Source: Brevundimonas sp. (GTDB lineage: Bacteria; Pseudomonadota; Alphaproteobacteria; Caulobacterales; Caulobacteraceae). Taken from it: a stretch of DNA of 64,000 bases. A model generated the notes under the pieces. It saw nothing but the letters and a program-made list of their open reading frames with translations. It did not search any database and was not told the DNA's origin. This document shows, piece by piece, positions 25,807 to 36,629 of this stretch. Both the position numbers and the translations under genes were made by a program. Positions within the stretch are counted from its first letter, which is position 1. The number at the start of each line of letters is the position of its first letter. The stretch spans positions 1-64,000 of the forward strand of contig JAPZRF010000012.1 of NCBI GenBank assembly GCA_027531145.1, written 5' to 3'.

Positions 25807-26648
25807 GCCTGTCGGCGCTCCTGCTGGCGGCGGCGCTGGGGCTACAGACCCCGGACCCCGCGATGCCGCCCGCGACGGCCGTGGAGTGGCGCACGGTCAG
25901 TCCCGACAACCTGCTTGTCATCGACACCTCGCGCGGGCGGATCCTCGTCGAGCTGGCCCCGGCCATCGCCCCCCTGCACGTCGAGCGCATCCGCCTCCTG
26001 GCCGGGCGCGGGTTCTATGACGGCATCAGCTTTCACCGGGTGATCGAGGGCTTCATGGCCCAGACCGGCGACCCGCTCGGCACAGGCGACGGCCAGAGCC
26101 CCTTCCCGGACCTGACCGCCGAGTTCACCTTCCGACGCGGCCCCGAAATGGACTTTGTGGTGGTCAGCGCGCCGCAGGGCCAGCAGTATGGTTTTATCGG
26201 CAGCCTGCCGGTGGCGACCCAGCCGGACGCCCTGATGGGCCGCACCGCCGATGGCCGCGTGCATGGCTGGGGTGTCTACTGTCCCGGCGTGGCCGGCATG
26301 GCGCGCGGCGAGGCCAATGACAGCGCCAACAGTCAGTTCTTCCTGATGCGTGACGCCTATCCCTCACTGGAGAAGCGCTACACGGTCTGGGGTCGGGTGG
26401 TGTCAGGTCTTGAGGTTGTGCGCCAGATCAAGGTCGGGGAAGGGGCCGGCGGCATGGTCCCGGCACCCGCCGACCAGATGCGGCGAGTCCGCGTGGCGGC
26501 CGACCTGCCCGAGAGCGAGCGTCCGACCGTTCGGGTGGCGGACCCCCGCACGCCCGCCTTCCGGGCCCGTCTGAACCAGGCGCGCGCGGCCCGGGGCGCC
26601 GACTTCTCGATCTGCGACCTTGAGCTGCCGGTTCAGGTCGAGGGCTGA
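25803..26648 (+). CDS. Exported cyclophilin-type peptidyl-prolyl isomerase (second of two)
   Basis: A 281-residue paralogue of the preceding gene, sharing RGFYDGISFHRVIEGFMAQ, the PDLTAEFTFRRG insertion site, GVAGMARG and SANSQFFLM. The N-terminal hydrophobic stretch (LSALLLAAALGLQTP) is a likely signal peptide. It also ends with a single Cys segment (FSICDLELPVQV). The two lie in tandem with overlapping stop and start, a local duplication. The stop overlaps the convergent ppx gene by 16 bp. Confidence 0.9.
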   Translation: MSLSALLLAAALGLQTPDPAMPPATAVEWRTVSPDNLLVIDTSRGRILVELAPAIAPLHVERIRLLAGRGFYDGISFHRVIEGFMAQTGDPLGTGDGQSPFPDLTAEFTFRRGPEMDFVVVSAPQGQQYGFIGSLPVATQPDALMGRTADGRVHGWGVYCPGVAGMARGEANDSANSQFFLMRDAYPSLEKRYTVWGRVVSGLEVVRQIKVGEGAGGMVPAPADQMRRVRVAADLPESERPTVRVADPRTPAFRARLNQARAARGADFSICDLELPVQVEG

Positions 26649-27697
26649 GCCCGTCGACGGCGACGGCGCGTGCGGCGCGGTCGTTTCATCGCTTCCAGCA
26701 GCAGGCCCTCGCGCAGGCCGCGGTCGGCGACACGCACCCGCTCGCTGGGCCAGCCGCGCTGCACTGCATCGAGGATGGCCGCCCCGGCCAGCACCAGATC
26801 GGCCCGGTCGGGGCCGATGCAGGGATCGGCGGCGCGGCCGGCGCGGCCCATCTCCCGCAGCTTGAGCGTCGCCGCGTCGCACTCGGCCCGTGTCATCCAC
26901 AGGCCGTCGACCCGGTCGCGGTTGTAGCGGGGCAGGCGCAGGTGGATGCCGGCCAGGCTGGTGATGGCGCCCGAGGTGCCGACCAGATGGGCGGCCCCGC
27001 GCTCGAACAGCGGTCGCAGCGCGGCGGCTTCGGGCGGGGCGGTCAGGGCCGCCGCCATCTCGTCGACCATGGCGGCGTACCAGGCGGCGGCGTCGCCCTC
27101 ATCCGGCTCGGGCAGCCGCTCGGCGAGGCTGACCACGCCGAGCGGGGCCGAGATCCAGGCCACGGTGGTAAAGCCCTGCGGCTCACGCTTCAGCCACGAC
27201 ACCTCGGTCGAGCCGCCGCCGACGTCGATCACCACTACCGCCTCGGCCATCGGGTCGAAAAGGGTGGCGCAGCCGGTCACCGACAGCCGGGCTTCCTCGG
27301 CCGGATCGATGACGCGCAACTTCAGGCCCGTGCCGGCGGCGACGCGGGCGACGAACTCCGGTCCGTTCTCGGCCGCGCGGCAGGCCTGGGTGGCGACGGC
27401 GCTGAGCCGTTCTGCCGGGATCTGCCGCCGCGCCAGCCGCTCGGCGCAGATGGCGAGGGCGTCGTAGGCCCGGTCCATGGCGGCGGTGTCGAGGCGACCG
27501 GTGCGCGACAGCCCTTCGCCCAGCCGGACGATGCGGCTGAACGAATCGACCACGCGGAACCCGTCGCGGGCCGGTCGGGCCACCAGCAGGCGGCAGTTGT
27601 TGGTCCCCAGGTCGAGCGCGGCGTGCAGCGGCGGCGGCTCGCGGCCGGACGGGGACCTGACGTCGCGCCCGGCGGGCGCGCCGGGGCACTCCGGCAT
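26633..27697 (-). CDS. Ppx/GppA family phosphatase (exopolyphosphatase-type)
   Basis: A 354-residue member of the ASKHA-fold Ppx/GppA family. The phosphate loops are ALDLGTNNCRLLVA near residue 27 and VVIDVGGGSTEVSW in the second half. Conserved acids appear in DPAEEARLSVTG and the ATQACRAAENG block. Short members like this one, lacking the HD domain, hydrolyse polyphosphate or (p)ppGpp. The C-terminus is strongly basic (RPRRTRRRRRRA), which could favour RNA or polyphosphate binding. Start at ATG 27697; no close operon partner. Confidence 0.88.
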   Translation of the reverse strand: MPECPGAPAGRDVRSPSGREPPPLHAALDLGTNNCRLLVARPARDGFRVVDSFSRIVRLGEGLSRTGRLDTAAMDRAYDALAICAERLARRQIPAERLSAVATQACRAAENGPEFVARVAAGTGLKLRVIDPAEEARLSVTGCATLFDPMAEAVVVIDVGGGSTEVSWLKREPQGFTTVAWISAPLGVVSLAERLPEPDEGDAAAWYAAMVDEMAAALTAPPEAAALRPLFERGAAHLVGTSGAITSLAGIHLRLPRYNRDRVDGLWMTRAECDAATLKLREMGRAGRAADPCIGPDRADLVLAGAAILDAVQRGWPSERVRVADRGLREGLLLEAMKRPRRTRRRRRRAQPST

Positions 27698-27768
27698 TCG
27701 ATGGTCTTTCTCGGGGGCGACCGTCGCGGCCGCCGTTCTCCCTCAGCCTAGAGCCCTCCCGGCGAGGT

Positions 27769-29013
27769 TCAAGCCCGTCCGGCGTCCCTTGATCGGACCG
27801 GCGCGCGCCAGCGCAGCCCGAACAGCGGCCGAAGCGGGGCAACCCGGCGGATGATCTCGTAGCCGAGAAAGGCGCCTCCAAACGTCACGGCCACCAGCAC
27901 GAGCGCCTCCACGCCCAGCGGCAGGCCAAGGCCCGGCAGGTAGTAGCCGGCCACCACGGTGATGGTCTGATGCAGGATGTAGAGCGGGAAAACGGCGGGG
28001 GTGAGATAGCGCAGGACCGGGTGGTCGAAGGCCAGATGGCGGGCGCCGAAGCCGAGGATCGCGGCCATGGCGCCCCACTGTACGGCGCCATAGGCGAAGC
28101 GCATGGCGACGCGGAGCGGGGCCGGGGGAGTTGCCTCAAGCAGAGGCCATGAGGTCAGGCCCCACGGCAGACCGTCCCAGGCGGCCAGATAGCCGCGCCA
28201 TGCCAGCCACGCGCCAAGTGCGATGGCCAGCGCGGCCCAGCGGTAGCGGATAAGGGCGCGGCGGATGCTGTCGGACTGCGCCGTCAGGAAGCCGAACAGG
28301 AACAGCGGGACGTAGACGCTGTGCAGGTACCAGTCATCGACGAGCGCATGGGAGCGGTCGAACACCGGGTAGAGCTGGCGCGCGAGCCCCAGTCCCACGA
28401 TCGGGGCGATCAGCACAAGCGGCGTCGACAGGGGCCGCTCGAGCACCCGGCCGAGCGCTTCGAGGGGTCGCCGCCCCCCGGCCAGCAGGACCGCCAGCAG
28501 CAGGCTGTAGACCCAGAGGTAGGCGACGAACCACAGGTGATTCCAGGTCGGGGTGATGATGTCCCAGGCATGCTCGCCGGACAGGTACAGGGCGTAGAAC
28601 CGCGGCAGGCTCTCGGCCAGCTCGGGCGTGTAGTAGAGGACCTGGTAGAAGGTCTGCGGCGGGATGATCACCAGCATGCCGAACACCAGCGGCACGAACA
28701 GCCGCAGGGTCCGGCTGGCGGCGAACCTGCCGGCGCTGACCAGGCCCGGCGGGTCGCGGTCGACGAGAAACCGCGTGGCGCAGCCGGCGATCAGGAACAG
28801 CAGTCCCAGCCGCCAGGGGCTGGACAGGCTCATCACCAGCTCGATCCCTTCGATCGGGCGGGGGCTGGAGGTGTGCCAGTCGTCGGCCTCGTAGAAGACC
28901 CCGACATGATAGAAGATCAGCAGGAAGAAGGCCCCGACGCGGATCCAGTCGAGGTCGTGGCGGCGGGGCGGACGGGCGGCCGTCGCGGTTTCGGGCAGCG
29001 GGGTCGGAAGCAT
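27769..29013 (-). CDS. Acyltransferase family 3 membrane protein
   Basis: A 414-residue multi-pass membrane protein of the acyltransferase-3 family, which O-acylates exported carbohydrates or other extracytoplasmic acceptors. The N-terminal block LDWIRVGAFFLLIFYHVGVF contains the conserved Arg and His. About ten hydrophobic spans follow, with RTLRLFVPLVFGML and TWNHLWFVAYLW typical of the family. The start codon CAT (29011-29013) overlaps the first ATG of the divergent LytTR gene. Substrate unknown. Confidence 0.87.
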   Translation of the reverse strand: MLPTPLPETATAARPPRRHDLDWIRVGAFFLLIFYHVGVFYEADDWHTSSPRPIEGIELVMSLSSPWRLGLLFLIAGCATRFLVDRDPPGLVSAGRFAASRTLRLFVPLVFGMLVIIPPQTFYQVLYYTPELAESLPRFYALYLSGEHAWDIITPTWNHLWFVAYLWVYSLLLAVLLAGGRRPLEALGRVLERPLSTPLVLIAPIVGLGLARQLYPVFDRSHALVDDWYLHSVYVPLFLFGFLTAQSDSIRRALIRYRWAALAIALGAWLAWRGYLAAWDGLPWGLTSWPLLEATPPAPLRVAMRFAYGAVQWGAMAAILGFGARHLAFDHPVLRYLTPAVFPLYILHQTITVVAGYYLPGLGLPLGVEALVLVAVTFGGAFLGYEIIRRVAPLRPLFGLRWRAPVRSRDAGRA

Positions 29014-29122
29014 GGCGGACCAGGGTGTCGACAGGGAGACCTCCCCGCTGCCGTATCGTCGGCAGGGTCGCCCAGTCCTGTGGGGCAGGCGGCGTGATCC
29101 CGGGGACGAGCGGCCCGGCTAC

Positions 29123-29926
29123 ATGCCGGGCAACCGCCTCGAATGGGCGCGGCTGGTCTGTTGGGTCGCGCTCGGCGTCTGCCTCTTCGCCGCGGTCGGC
29201 GCCCTGACGACCCTATCCGATCGGCCGGAGGTGGAGCCGTGGAAGGCGTGGACCTGGGCCCTGACCAGCGCCGCCACCGCGCTGCCCTGCACCTTCATCT
29301 GTCTGTATGCGGTGCGCCACGCCTCGCCGGCGGAATGGGGCTGGCCGCGCGCCGCGGGCCTGCATGCCATGGCCGCGCTCGTCTACACCCTGTTGCATGT
29401 CGGCGGCTTCGTCCTGCTGCGAAAGCTCGTCTACGCCGCCATGGGCGACAGCTACGGGGCCGGGCCGCTGCTGGAGGAGTTCCCCTACGAGCTGCGCAAG
29501 GACCTGCTGACCTACGGCGCCCTCGTCATTCTGTTCTGGCTGGCGGGGGAACGGCAGCGGCGCGTCCGGGAGCCTGCGCCGCCGGCGACGTTCGAGATTC
29601 GCGATGGGGCCCGCCGGCTCCGGGTGCCCGTCCGCGACATCGTCGCTGTGAGTTCGGCGGGCAACTACGTGGAGTTCCGGCTGGAGGACGGGCGGCGGCC
29701 GCTGATGCGCGCCACCCTCGCCAGTATCGAAGCGGCTCTTGGCGCGCAGGGCCTGATCCGGGTGCACCGCGCCTGGGTGATCCATCCGGCCCGGGTGACC
29801 GCGTTGGCGCCGGACGGCTCCGGCGACTGGACGGTGCAGCTCGGCGATCTGGCCGTTCCCTTGTCGCGGCGCTTCCCGCAGGCGCTGGCAGCCCTTCGCG
29901 CCGGCTCCGTTCCGGAAGCAACCTGA
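29123..29926 (+). CDS. Membrane-bound LytTR-type transcriptional regulator
   Basis: A 267-residue protein with about four membrane spans (WARLVCWVALGVCLFAAVGA, TSAATALPCTFICLYAV, LHAMAALVYTLLHVGGFVLL, YGALVILFWLAG) and a C-terminal LytTR DNA-binding domain (VPVRDIVAVSSAGNYVEFRL, then LIRVHRAWVIHPARV). The frame is open from ATG 29012, but that start coincides with the divergent acyltransferase start, so I prefer ATG 29123 (MPGNRLEWARL), which leaves about 110 bp for promoters. Divergent placement suggests it controls the acyltransferase gene. A membrane regulator could respond directly to an envelope signal. Confidence 0.78.
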   Translation: MPGNRLEWARLVCWVALGVCLFAAVGALTTLSDRPEVEPWKAWTWALTSAATALPCTFICLYAVRHASPAEWGWPRAAGLHAMAALVYTLLHVGGFVLLRKLVYAAMGDSYGAGPLLEEFPYELRKDLLTYGALVILFWLAGERQRRVREPAPPATFEIRDGARRLRVPVRDIVAVSSAGNYVEFRLEDGRRPLMRATLASIEAALGAQGLIRVHRAWVIHPARVTALAPDGSGDWTVQLGDLAVPLSRRFPQALAALRAGSVPEAT

Positions 29927-29984
29927 CCCGGAGCTGAACGCCGCAGGCGCCGTCCGCTTCAGGCGCAGCGACGTAGCTTGCAGC

Positions 29985-30296
29985 ATGACCCAGACCCGTT
30001 CCGCCCGCTTTGCGCTCGGCCAGGTCGTGCGGGCGCGCGACGAGGCCTTTATCGGCGTCGTCCTCGACGTTGACCCCCGCTACGACGGCCCGTCGATCGA
30101 GACCGGCGCTGTGCGCGCCGACCAGCCCTTCTATCGCGTCCTGACGGTCGGTCCGGATGGCAGCTTCATCGTCTATGCCGCCGAGGAGGCGCTCGAGGGC
30201 CATGCGGCCGGAGCCCTGTCGGCGGACGACGAGGCGCGCTGGTTCACGATCGACGCCGCCGGCCGGCACGCGCCGCGCGACCAGGTGATCCACTAG
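29985..30296 (+). CDS. hspQ: Heat shock protein HspQ
   Basis: A 103-residue HspQ (YccV-like, hemimethylated-DNA-binding domain) protein. The family core is RFALGQVVRARDEAFIGVV, DVDPRYDG, and QPFYRVLTVG; the C-terminus has a typical WFTIDAAGRHAPRDQVIH. In enterobacteria HspQ is a specificity enhancer and substrate of the Lon protease. No clear sigma-32 promoter is visible in the 58 bp upstream. The phenylalanine hydroxylase gene follows 54 bp later on the same strand. Confidence 0.88.
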   Translation: MTQTRSARFALGQVVRARDEAFIGVVLDVDPRYDGPSIETGAVRADQPFYRVLTVGPDGSFIVYAAEEALEGHAAGALSADDEARWFTIDAAGRHAPRDQVIH

Positions 30297-30350
30297 CTGC
30301 GCTTGGCCCCGGCCCTGCGGCTGCCTAGGATAGGGCGACAGGAGCAGGCC

Positions 30351-31223
30351 ATGTCTGATTTCGAGCACGTCTTCGACAGCCCCCCGCCCGGCGCGGCGGC
30401 CGACTGGACCATTCCGCAGGATTGGCGGCTGTACACCGAGGTGGAGCACCGCACCTGGGACACCCTCTATGCGCGTCAGATGGCGATCCTGCCCGGTCGC
30501 GCCTGCGACGCCTACATGCGCGGCCTCGACGCATTGCCGCTGGACGGGGGCATCCCCGACCTCGCCCTGCTCAACGAGAAGCTTCACGCCCTGACCGGCT
30601 GGACGGTGGTGTGCGTTCCGGGCCTGGTGCCGGACGAGGTCTTCTTCGACCACCTGGCGAACCGCCGCTTCCCGTCGGGTCAGTTCATCCGCAAGCCGGA
30701 TCAGCTGGACTACCTGCAGGAGCCGGATATCTTCCACGATGTGTTCGGCCATGTGCCGATGCTCACCGATCCGGACTTCGCCGCCTATATGGAGGCCTAT
30801 GGCAAGGGCGGGCAGCGGGCGGCGGCGCTGGGCATGCTGCCCAACCTCGCCCGTCTCTACTGGTACACGGTCGAGTTCGGTCTGATGCAGGAGGCGGGGG
30901 GGCTTCGCATCTACGGCGCCGGCATCCTGTCATCCGCGACCGAAAGCGTGTTCTGCCTGGGGGACCCGTCGCCGAACCGGCTGGGCTTCGATCTCGAGCG
31001 GGTGATGAAGACCCTCTACCGCATCGACGATTTCCAGCAGGTCTATTTCGTCATCGACTCGCTGGAGCAGCTGAAGCGCGAGACGCTGCAGGACTTCGGG
31101 CCGATCTATGACCGGCTGAAGGGCGCGGAGGCCATCGCCATCGACACCATCCTGCCGCAGGACCGGGTCTTCACCCGCGGCACCCAGGCCTATGCGCTGA
31201 AGGGCGGCCGGCACGCGGCCTGA
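30351..31223 (+). CDS. phhA: Phenylalanine-4-hydroxylase
   Basis: A 290-residue iron- and tetrahydropterin-dependent aromatic amino acid hydroxylase converting Phe to Tyr. The two iron His residues are in PDIFHDVFGHVPMLTD and the Glu in LYWYTVEFGLM. The substrate-binding segment RFPSGQFIRKPDQLDYLQEP is clear. The length is standard for bacterial enzymes with no N-terminal ACT domain. CAGGAG precedes the chosen ATG at 30351. It can start Phe catabolism, or provide Tyr. A strong hairpin at 31268-31294 follows. Confidence 0.95.
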   Translation: MSDFEHVFDSPPPGAAADWTIPQDWRLYTEVEHRTWDTLYARQMAILPGRACDAYMRGLDALPLDGGIPDLALLNEKLHALTGWTVVCVPGLVPDEVFFDHLANRRFPSGQFIRKPDQLDYLQEPDIFHDVFGHVPMLTDPDFAAYMEAYGKGGQRAAALGMLPNLARLYWYTVEFGLMQEAGGLRIYGAGILSSATESVFCLGDPSPNRLGFDLERVMKTLYRIDDFQQVYFVIDSLEQLKRETLQDFGPIYDRLKGAEAIAIDTILPQDRVFTRGTQAYALKGGRHAA

Positions 31224-31267
31224 GGCGCGGCGGCCCGACCGTCCAACCGACATTCCGCCAACGAAAA

Positions 31268-31294
31268 CGGGCGCGACCCTGAAGGTCGCGCCCG
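31268..31294 (-). terminator. Rho-independent-type terminator of katG, possibly bidirectional
   Basis: A perfect 11-bp stem CGGGCGCGACC-CTGAA-GGTCGCGCCCG lies between the converging phhA and katG genes. Read from katG, the stem is followed by GTTTTCGTT, a short U-rich tract. Read from phhA there is no U-tract, so it is best assigned to katG. Confidence 0.75.
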
Positions 31295-31318
31295 ACGTCA
31301 TTCCAGCCGGTCGGCCGT

Positions 31319-33671
<2,353 letters not shown>

Positions 33672-33689
33672 ATAAGTTTGTTCTATATT

Positions 33690-35036
33690 TCATGGGTTCT
33701 CGGAAGTCCGCTGGAAGGGGTAGAAGCCCCTGCCGAGTCCCAGAATGCCGGTCAGGGCGTCCAAGGCCGAGCGGGTCTCGTCCAGCAGGGCCGGATCGGC
33801 CAGATCGACGGCCGTCAGGTTGTCGCGATAGTGCTGCTCCGCCCAGGCGTCGAGGCGGCCGTGCAGCTCAGGCGTCAGCCGCATGGACGGGTTGGCCGCC
33901 GCCAGCTCAGCCTCGGTCATGACCACCCGCAGCCGCAGGCAGGCCGGGCCGCCGCCGTTGCGCATCGACTGGCGCACATCGACGAACTCGACCCGGCCGA
34001 TCGGGCCGTTGGAGGCGACCAGTCGTTCGGTGACGGCGTGGCTACGCGGGTTCTCCTGGGTCTCCATCGGGCAGATCAGGGTCAGGCGCGACTCACCCGG
34101 GATCTGGATCAGCATGGAGTTGAACAGATAGCTGGAGATAGCGTCGGCCAGCGGCAGGTCGTCGGCCGACACCTCGACGAAAAGCGGCTCGAGCAGCCCG
34201 TCGGCGGCGGCGCGGATGTCTGCCTTGACCGCGTCGGTATCCTCGAACGCCAGCTCATGGAAGAACAGGGTGTCGAGCGCGCCAACGCAGACCACATCGT
34301 TATGGAAGGTGCCGCCGGCGATCGCCGCCTTGCCTTGGCGGGCCAGAACCGGTCGACCCGCGCCGTGGCGACGGACAATGGCTGCACAAGCCTCGCGTGT
34401 CTGGCGGGCGGGGAAGGGGCCATCCCACGGCTCCCAAGCCTCTCTGCCCCAGACCAGCAGGTTGACGCCGGGCTCGCCGTGCGCGGCGCAGAGTCGGACG
34501 TGATTGGCGGCACCCTCGTCAGCCAGATGGGCGACCGGGCTCAGCGCCTCGTGCACCGCGAACCGCTGCGGGTCGGGGAAAAGGGCCTGAAGCGCCCGCC
34601 GTGTCTGACCGTGCTCCAGCGATCTGTGCAGGTTGGTCACCAGATTGGCCGGCGTGAAGTGCAGCCGGCCGTCTGCAGCGTCGACCGACGGCGTCACGGT
34701 CGCGGCGTTTGCGGCCCACATCGCCGACGCCGAACAGGCGGCGGCGGCGAACGACGGTGCGTTCTTCCAGGCCCGTTCCAGCACCTCGGCGTCCGTTCCG
34801 CCGAAGCCCAGCGACCGCAGAAAGGGGATGTTCGGCCGCTCGTGCGGCGGCAGGATGAACTGTGGCAGGCCGAGGTCGTGCAGCCGGCGCATCTTCTGCA
34901 GCCCCTGCTTTACCGCAGCCCGCGGGTTCGACGCCTCGCCCTTGTTCAGGCTGGACGCGAGATTGCCTGGGCTGAGGCCGGCGTACGAGTGCGTCGGCCC
35001 GATCAGGCCGTCGGCATTGGCTTCGATGGCCATCAT
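33690..35036 (-). CDS. astB: N-succinylarginine dihydrolase
   Basis: A 448-residue enzyme hydrolysing N2-succinylarginine to succinylornithine, CO2 and ammonia, step two of the arginine succinyltransferase pathway. Conserved blocks are EANADGLIGPTHSYAGLSPG, PPHERPNIPFLRSLGF, ANHVRLC, GTFHNDVVCVG, and the C-terminal RNGGGPACLRLRVVM with the nucleophile Cys. The length is typical. Its ATG overlaps the astD stop (ATGA). It is the last gene of the operon before katG. Confidence 0.94.
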   Translation of the reverse strand: MMAIEANADGLIGPTHSYAGLSPGNLASSLNKGEASNPRAAVKQGLQKMRRLHDLGLPQFILPPHERPNIPFLRSLGFGGTDAEVLERAWKNAPSFAAAACSASAMWAANAATVTPSVDAADGRLHFTPANLVTNLHRSLEHGQTRRALQALFPDPQRFAVHEALSPVAHLADEGAANHVRLCAAHGEPGVNLLVWGREAWEPWDGPFPARQTREACAAIVRRHGAGRPVLARQGKAAIAGGTFHNDVVCVGALDTLFFHELAFEDTDAVKADIRAAADGLLEPLFVEVSADDLPLADAISSYLFNSMLIQIPGESRLTLICPMETQENPRSHAVTERLVASNGPIGRVEFVDVRQSMRNGGGPACLRLRVVMTEAELAAANPSMRLTPELHGRLDAWAEQHYRDNLTAVDLADPALLDETRSALDALTGILGLGRGFYPFQRTSENP

Positions 35037-36451
35037 GTCCGGAGCCCCTTGATCTCGCTCTCGATGTTTCGGACGGCATCAGCCTCGAAGCTGGCGACCG
35101 GATAGGCGCAGTAGTCGGCGGCGTAGTAGGCGCTCGGCCGGTGGTTGCCGCTTGCGCCCAGGCCACCGAAGGGCATATCGCCAGCGGCTCCGGTGGTCGG
35201 GCGGTTGAAGTTGACTACCCCCGCCCGGATGCGGCGGACGAAGCGCTCCCAGTGCGCCGGATCGTCGCTGACCAGTCCCGCCGACAGGCCGTAGCGCGTG
35301 GCGTTGGCGGCGGCGATGGCGGCCTCGAAGCCGGGGACCCGTGTGACCTGCAGGAACGGTGCGAACATCTCCTCGTCCGGGACCTCGACCCCGGTGACAT
35401 CGATGATCGCCGGCCGGACGAACGCGCCGGGCAGGTTGCTGACCGGCCCCGAGGCGCGGATCACGCGGGCACCTGCGTCGATGCGCTGCTGCAGCGCCGC
35501 CAGGGCGGCGGCCGCGGCCTTCTCCGAGATCAGCGGCCCCGCGTAGGGCTCCGGGGCCGAGGTCCAGGGCGCGAAGACCAGACGGTCTGCCAGAGCCGCG
35601 ATCGCCTCGACGATGGCGTCGCCCTGCGGCCCCTCCGGCACGATCAGGCGACGGGCGCAGGAGCAGCGCTGGCCGGTGGTGATGAAGGCCGACTGTACCG
35701 CGATGCCGGCGACGGCCTCGGCGTCGGCGGCGTCCCAGACCACCAGCGGATTGCTTCCGCCAAGCTCCAGCGCCAGAATGACGTGCGGGTCGTCGGCGAA
35801 CTTGCGTCGGAAATGAGCGCCCGCCGCGCCGGAGCCTGTGAACATCAGGGCGTCGATCGGCAGGTCCAGAAGGGCGGCGCCGACCTCGCGGCCGCCCTGT
35901 ACGAGATTGACCACCCCGGCGGGGAGGTCGGCCTCGGCGAAGGCCTCCGCCATCAGGGCGCCGACCGCCGGCGTCTCCTCGGACGGCTTGAATACCACCG
36001 TGTCGCCGGCCAGCAGGGCCGGTACGATATGGCCGTTCGGCAGGTGTCCGGGGAAGTTGAACGGGCCCAGAACCGTGGCGACCCCGTGCGGCCGGTGGCG
36101 CAGCACGGCGCGGCCAAAGCCCGTCTCCGTCGTGCGCCCACCGGTGCGCTCATCATAGGCGCGGATCGAGATGTCGACCTTGCCGACCATGGCGGCAACC
36201 TCGGTCTTCGCCTCCCACAAGGGCTTGCCGGTCTCGTTGGCAATGGTCTCGGCGAGACCGTCGGCGTGGGCCTTGAGCACCGCCTGGTAGCGCTTCACCG
36301 CATCAACGCGGTCCTGCCGCGGCCGGTCGGCCCAGTCCGGGAAGGCGACGCGCGCGGCGGCGACGGCGGCGGCGACCTCGACCGGCGTCGCTTCGGGGCC
36401 GGTCCAGACGACGTCGCCGGTAGCGGGATTGGTGGAGGTCAGTTGGGTCAT
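35033..36451 (-). CDS. astD: Succinylglutamate semialdehyde dehydrogenase
   Basis: A 472-residue NAD-dependent aldehyde dehydrogenase. The cofactor region is VLGPFNFPGHLPNGHIVPAL, the general-base Glu is in ALELGGSNPLVV, and the nucleophile Cys is in TTGQRCSCARRLIV. PFGGLGASGNHRPSAYYAAD at the C-terminus is AstD-like. It oxidises succinylglutamate semialdehyde to succinylglutamate, step four of the pathway. Overlaps astB. A 178-bp gap filled with repeat elements separates it from astA. Confidence 0.93.
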   Translation of the reverse strand: MTQLTSTNPATGDVVWTGPEATPVEVAAAVAAARVAFPDWADRPRQDRVDAVKRYQAVLKAHADGLAETIANETGKPLWEAKTEVAAMVGKVDISIRAYDERTGGRTTETGFGRAVLRHRPHGVATVLGPFNFPGHLPNGHIVPALLAGDTVVFKPSEETPAVGALMAEAFAEADLPAGVVNLVQGGREVGAALLDLPIDALMFTGSGAAGAHFRRKFADDPHVILALELGGSNPLVVWDAADAEAVAGIAVQSAFITTGQRCSCARRLIVPEGPQGDAIVEAIAALADRLVFAPWTSAPEPYAGPLISEKAAAAALAALQQRIDAGARVIRASGPVSNLPGAFVRPAIIDVTGVEVPDEEMFAPFLQVTRVPGFEAAIAAANATRYGLSAGLVSDDPAHWERFVRRIRAGVVNFNRPTTGAAGDMPFGGLGASGNHRPSAYYAADYCAYPVASFEADAVRNIESEIKGLRT

Positions 36452-36465
36452 GGAGCAACTCCCCT

Positions 36466-36615
36466 TCTCCCCTCGGGGGAGAAGGTGTCATGCGGAGCAA
36501 GACGGATGAGGGGGACGGCGGTGATGATCAAGGCGGCACCCCGCGCGCGCGGGGCGAACGGCCCTCTCCTCAGGGCCGCGCTGCGGCCCAACTTCTCCCC
36601 CCAGGGGAGAAGGAC
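36466..36615. repeat. Paired palindromic repeat between astA and astD
   Basis: The left hairpin CCTTCTCCCCTCGGGGGAGAAGG is followed by TGTCATGCGGAGCAAG and GATGAGGGGG. The right hairpin is ACTTCTCCCCCCAGGGGAGAAGG. Between them lies a GC-rich block with smaller inverted repeats (CCCCGCGCGCGCGGGG and GGCCCT...AGGGCC). The element lies inside an operon, so its hairpins may reduce astD and astB expression relative to astA or be processing sites. Confidence 0.75.
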
Positions 36616-36629
36616 AGAGAGAACCGAAC

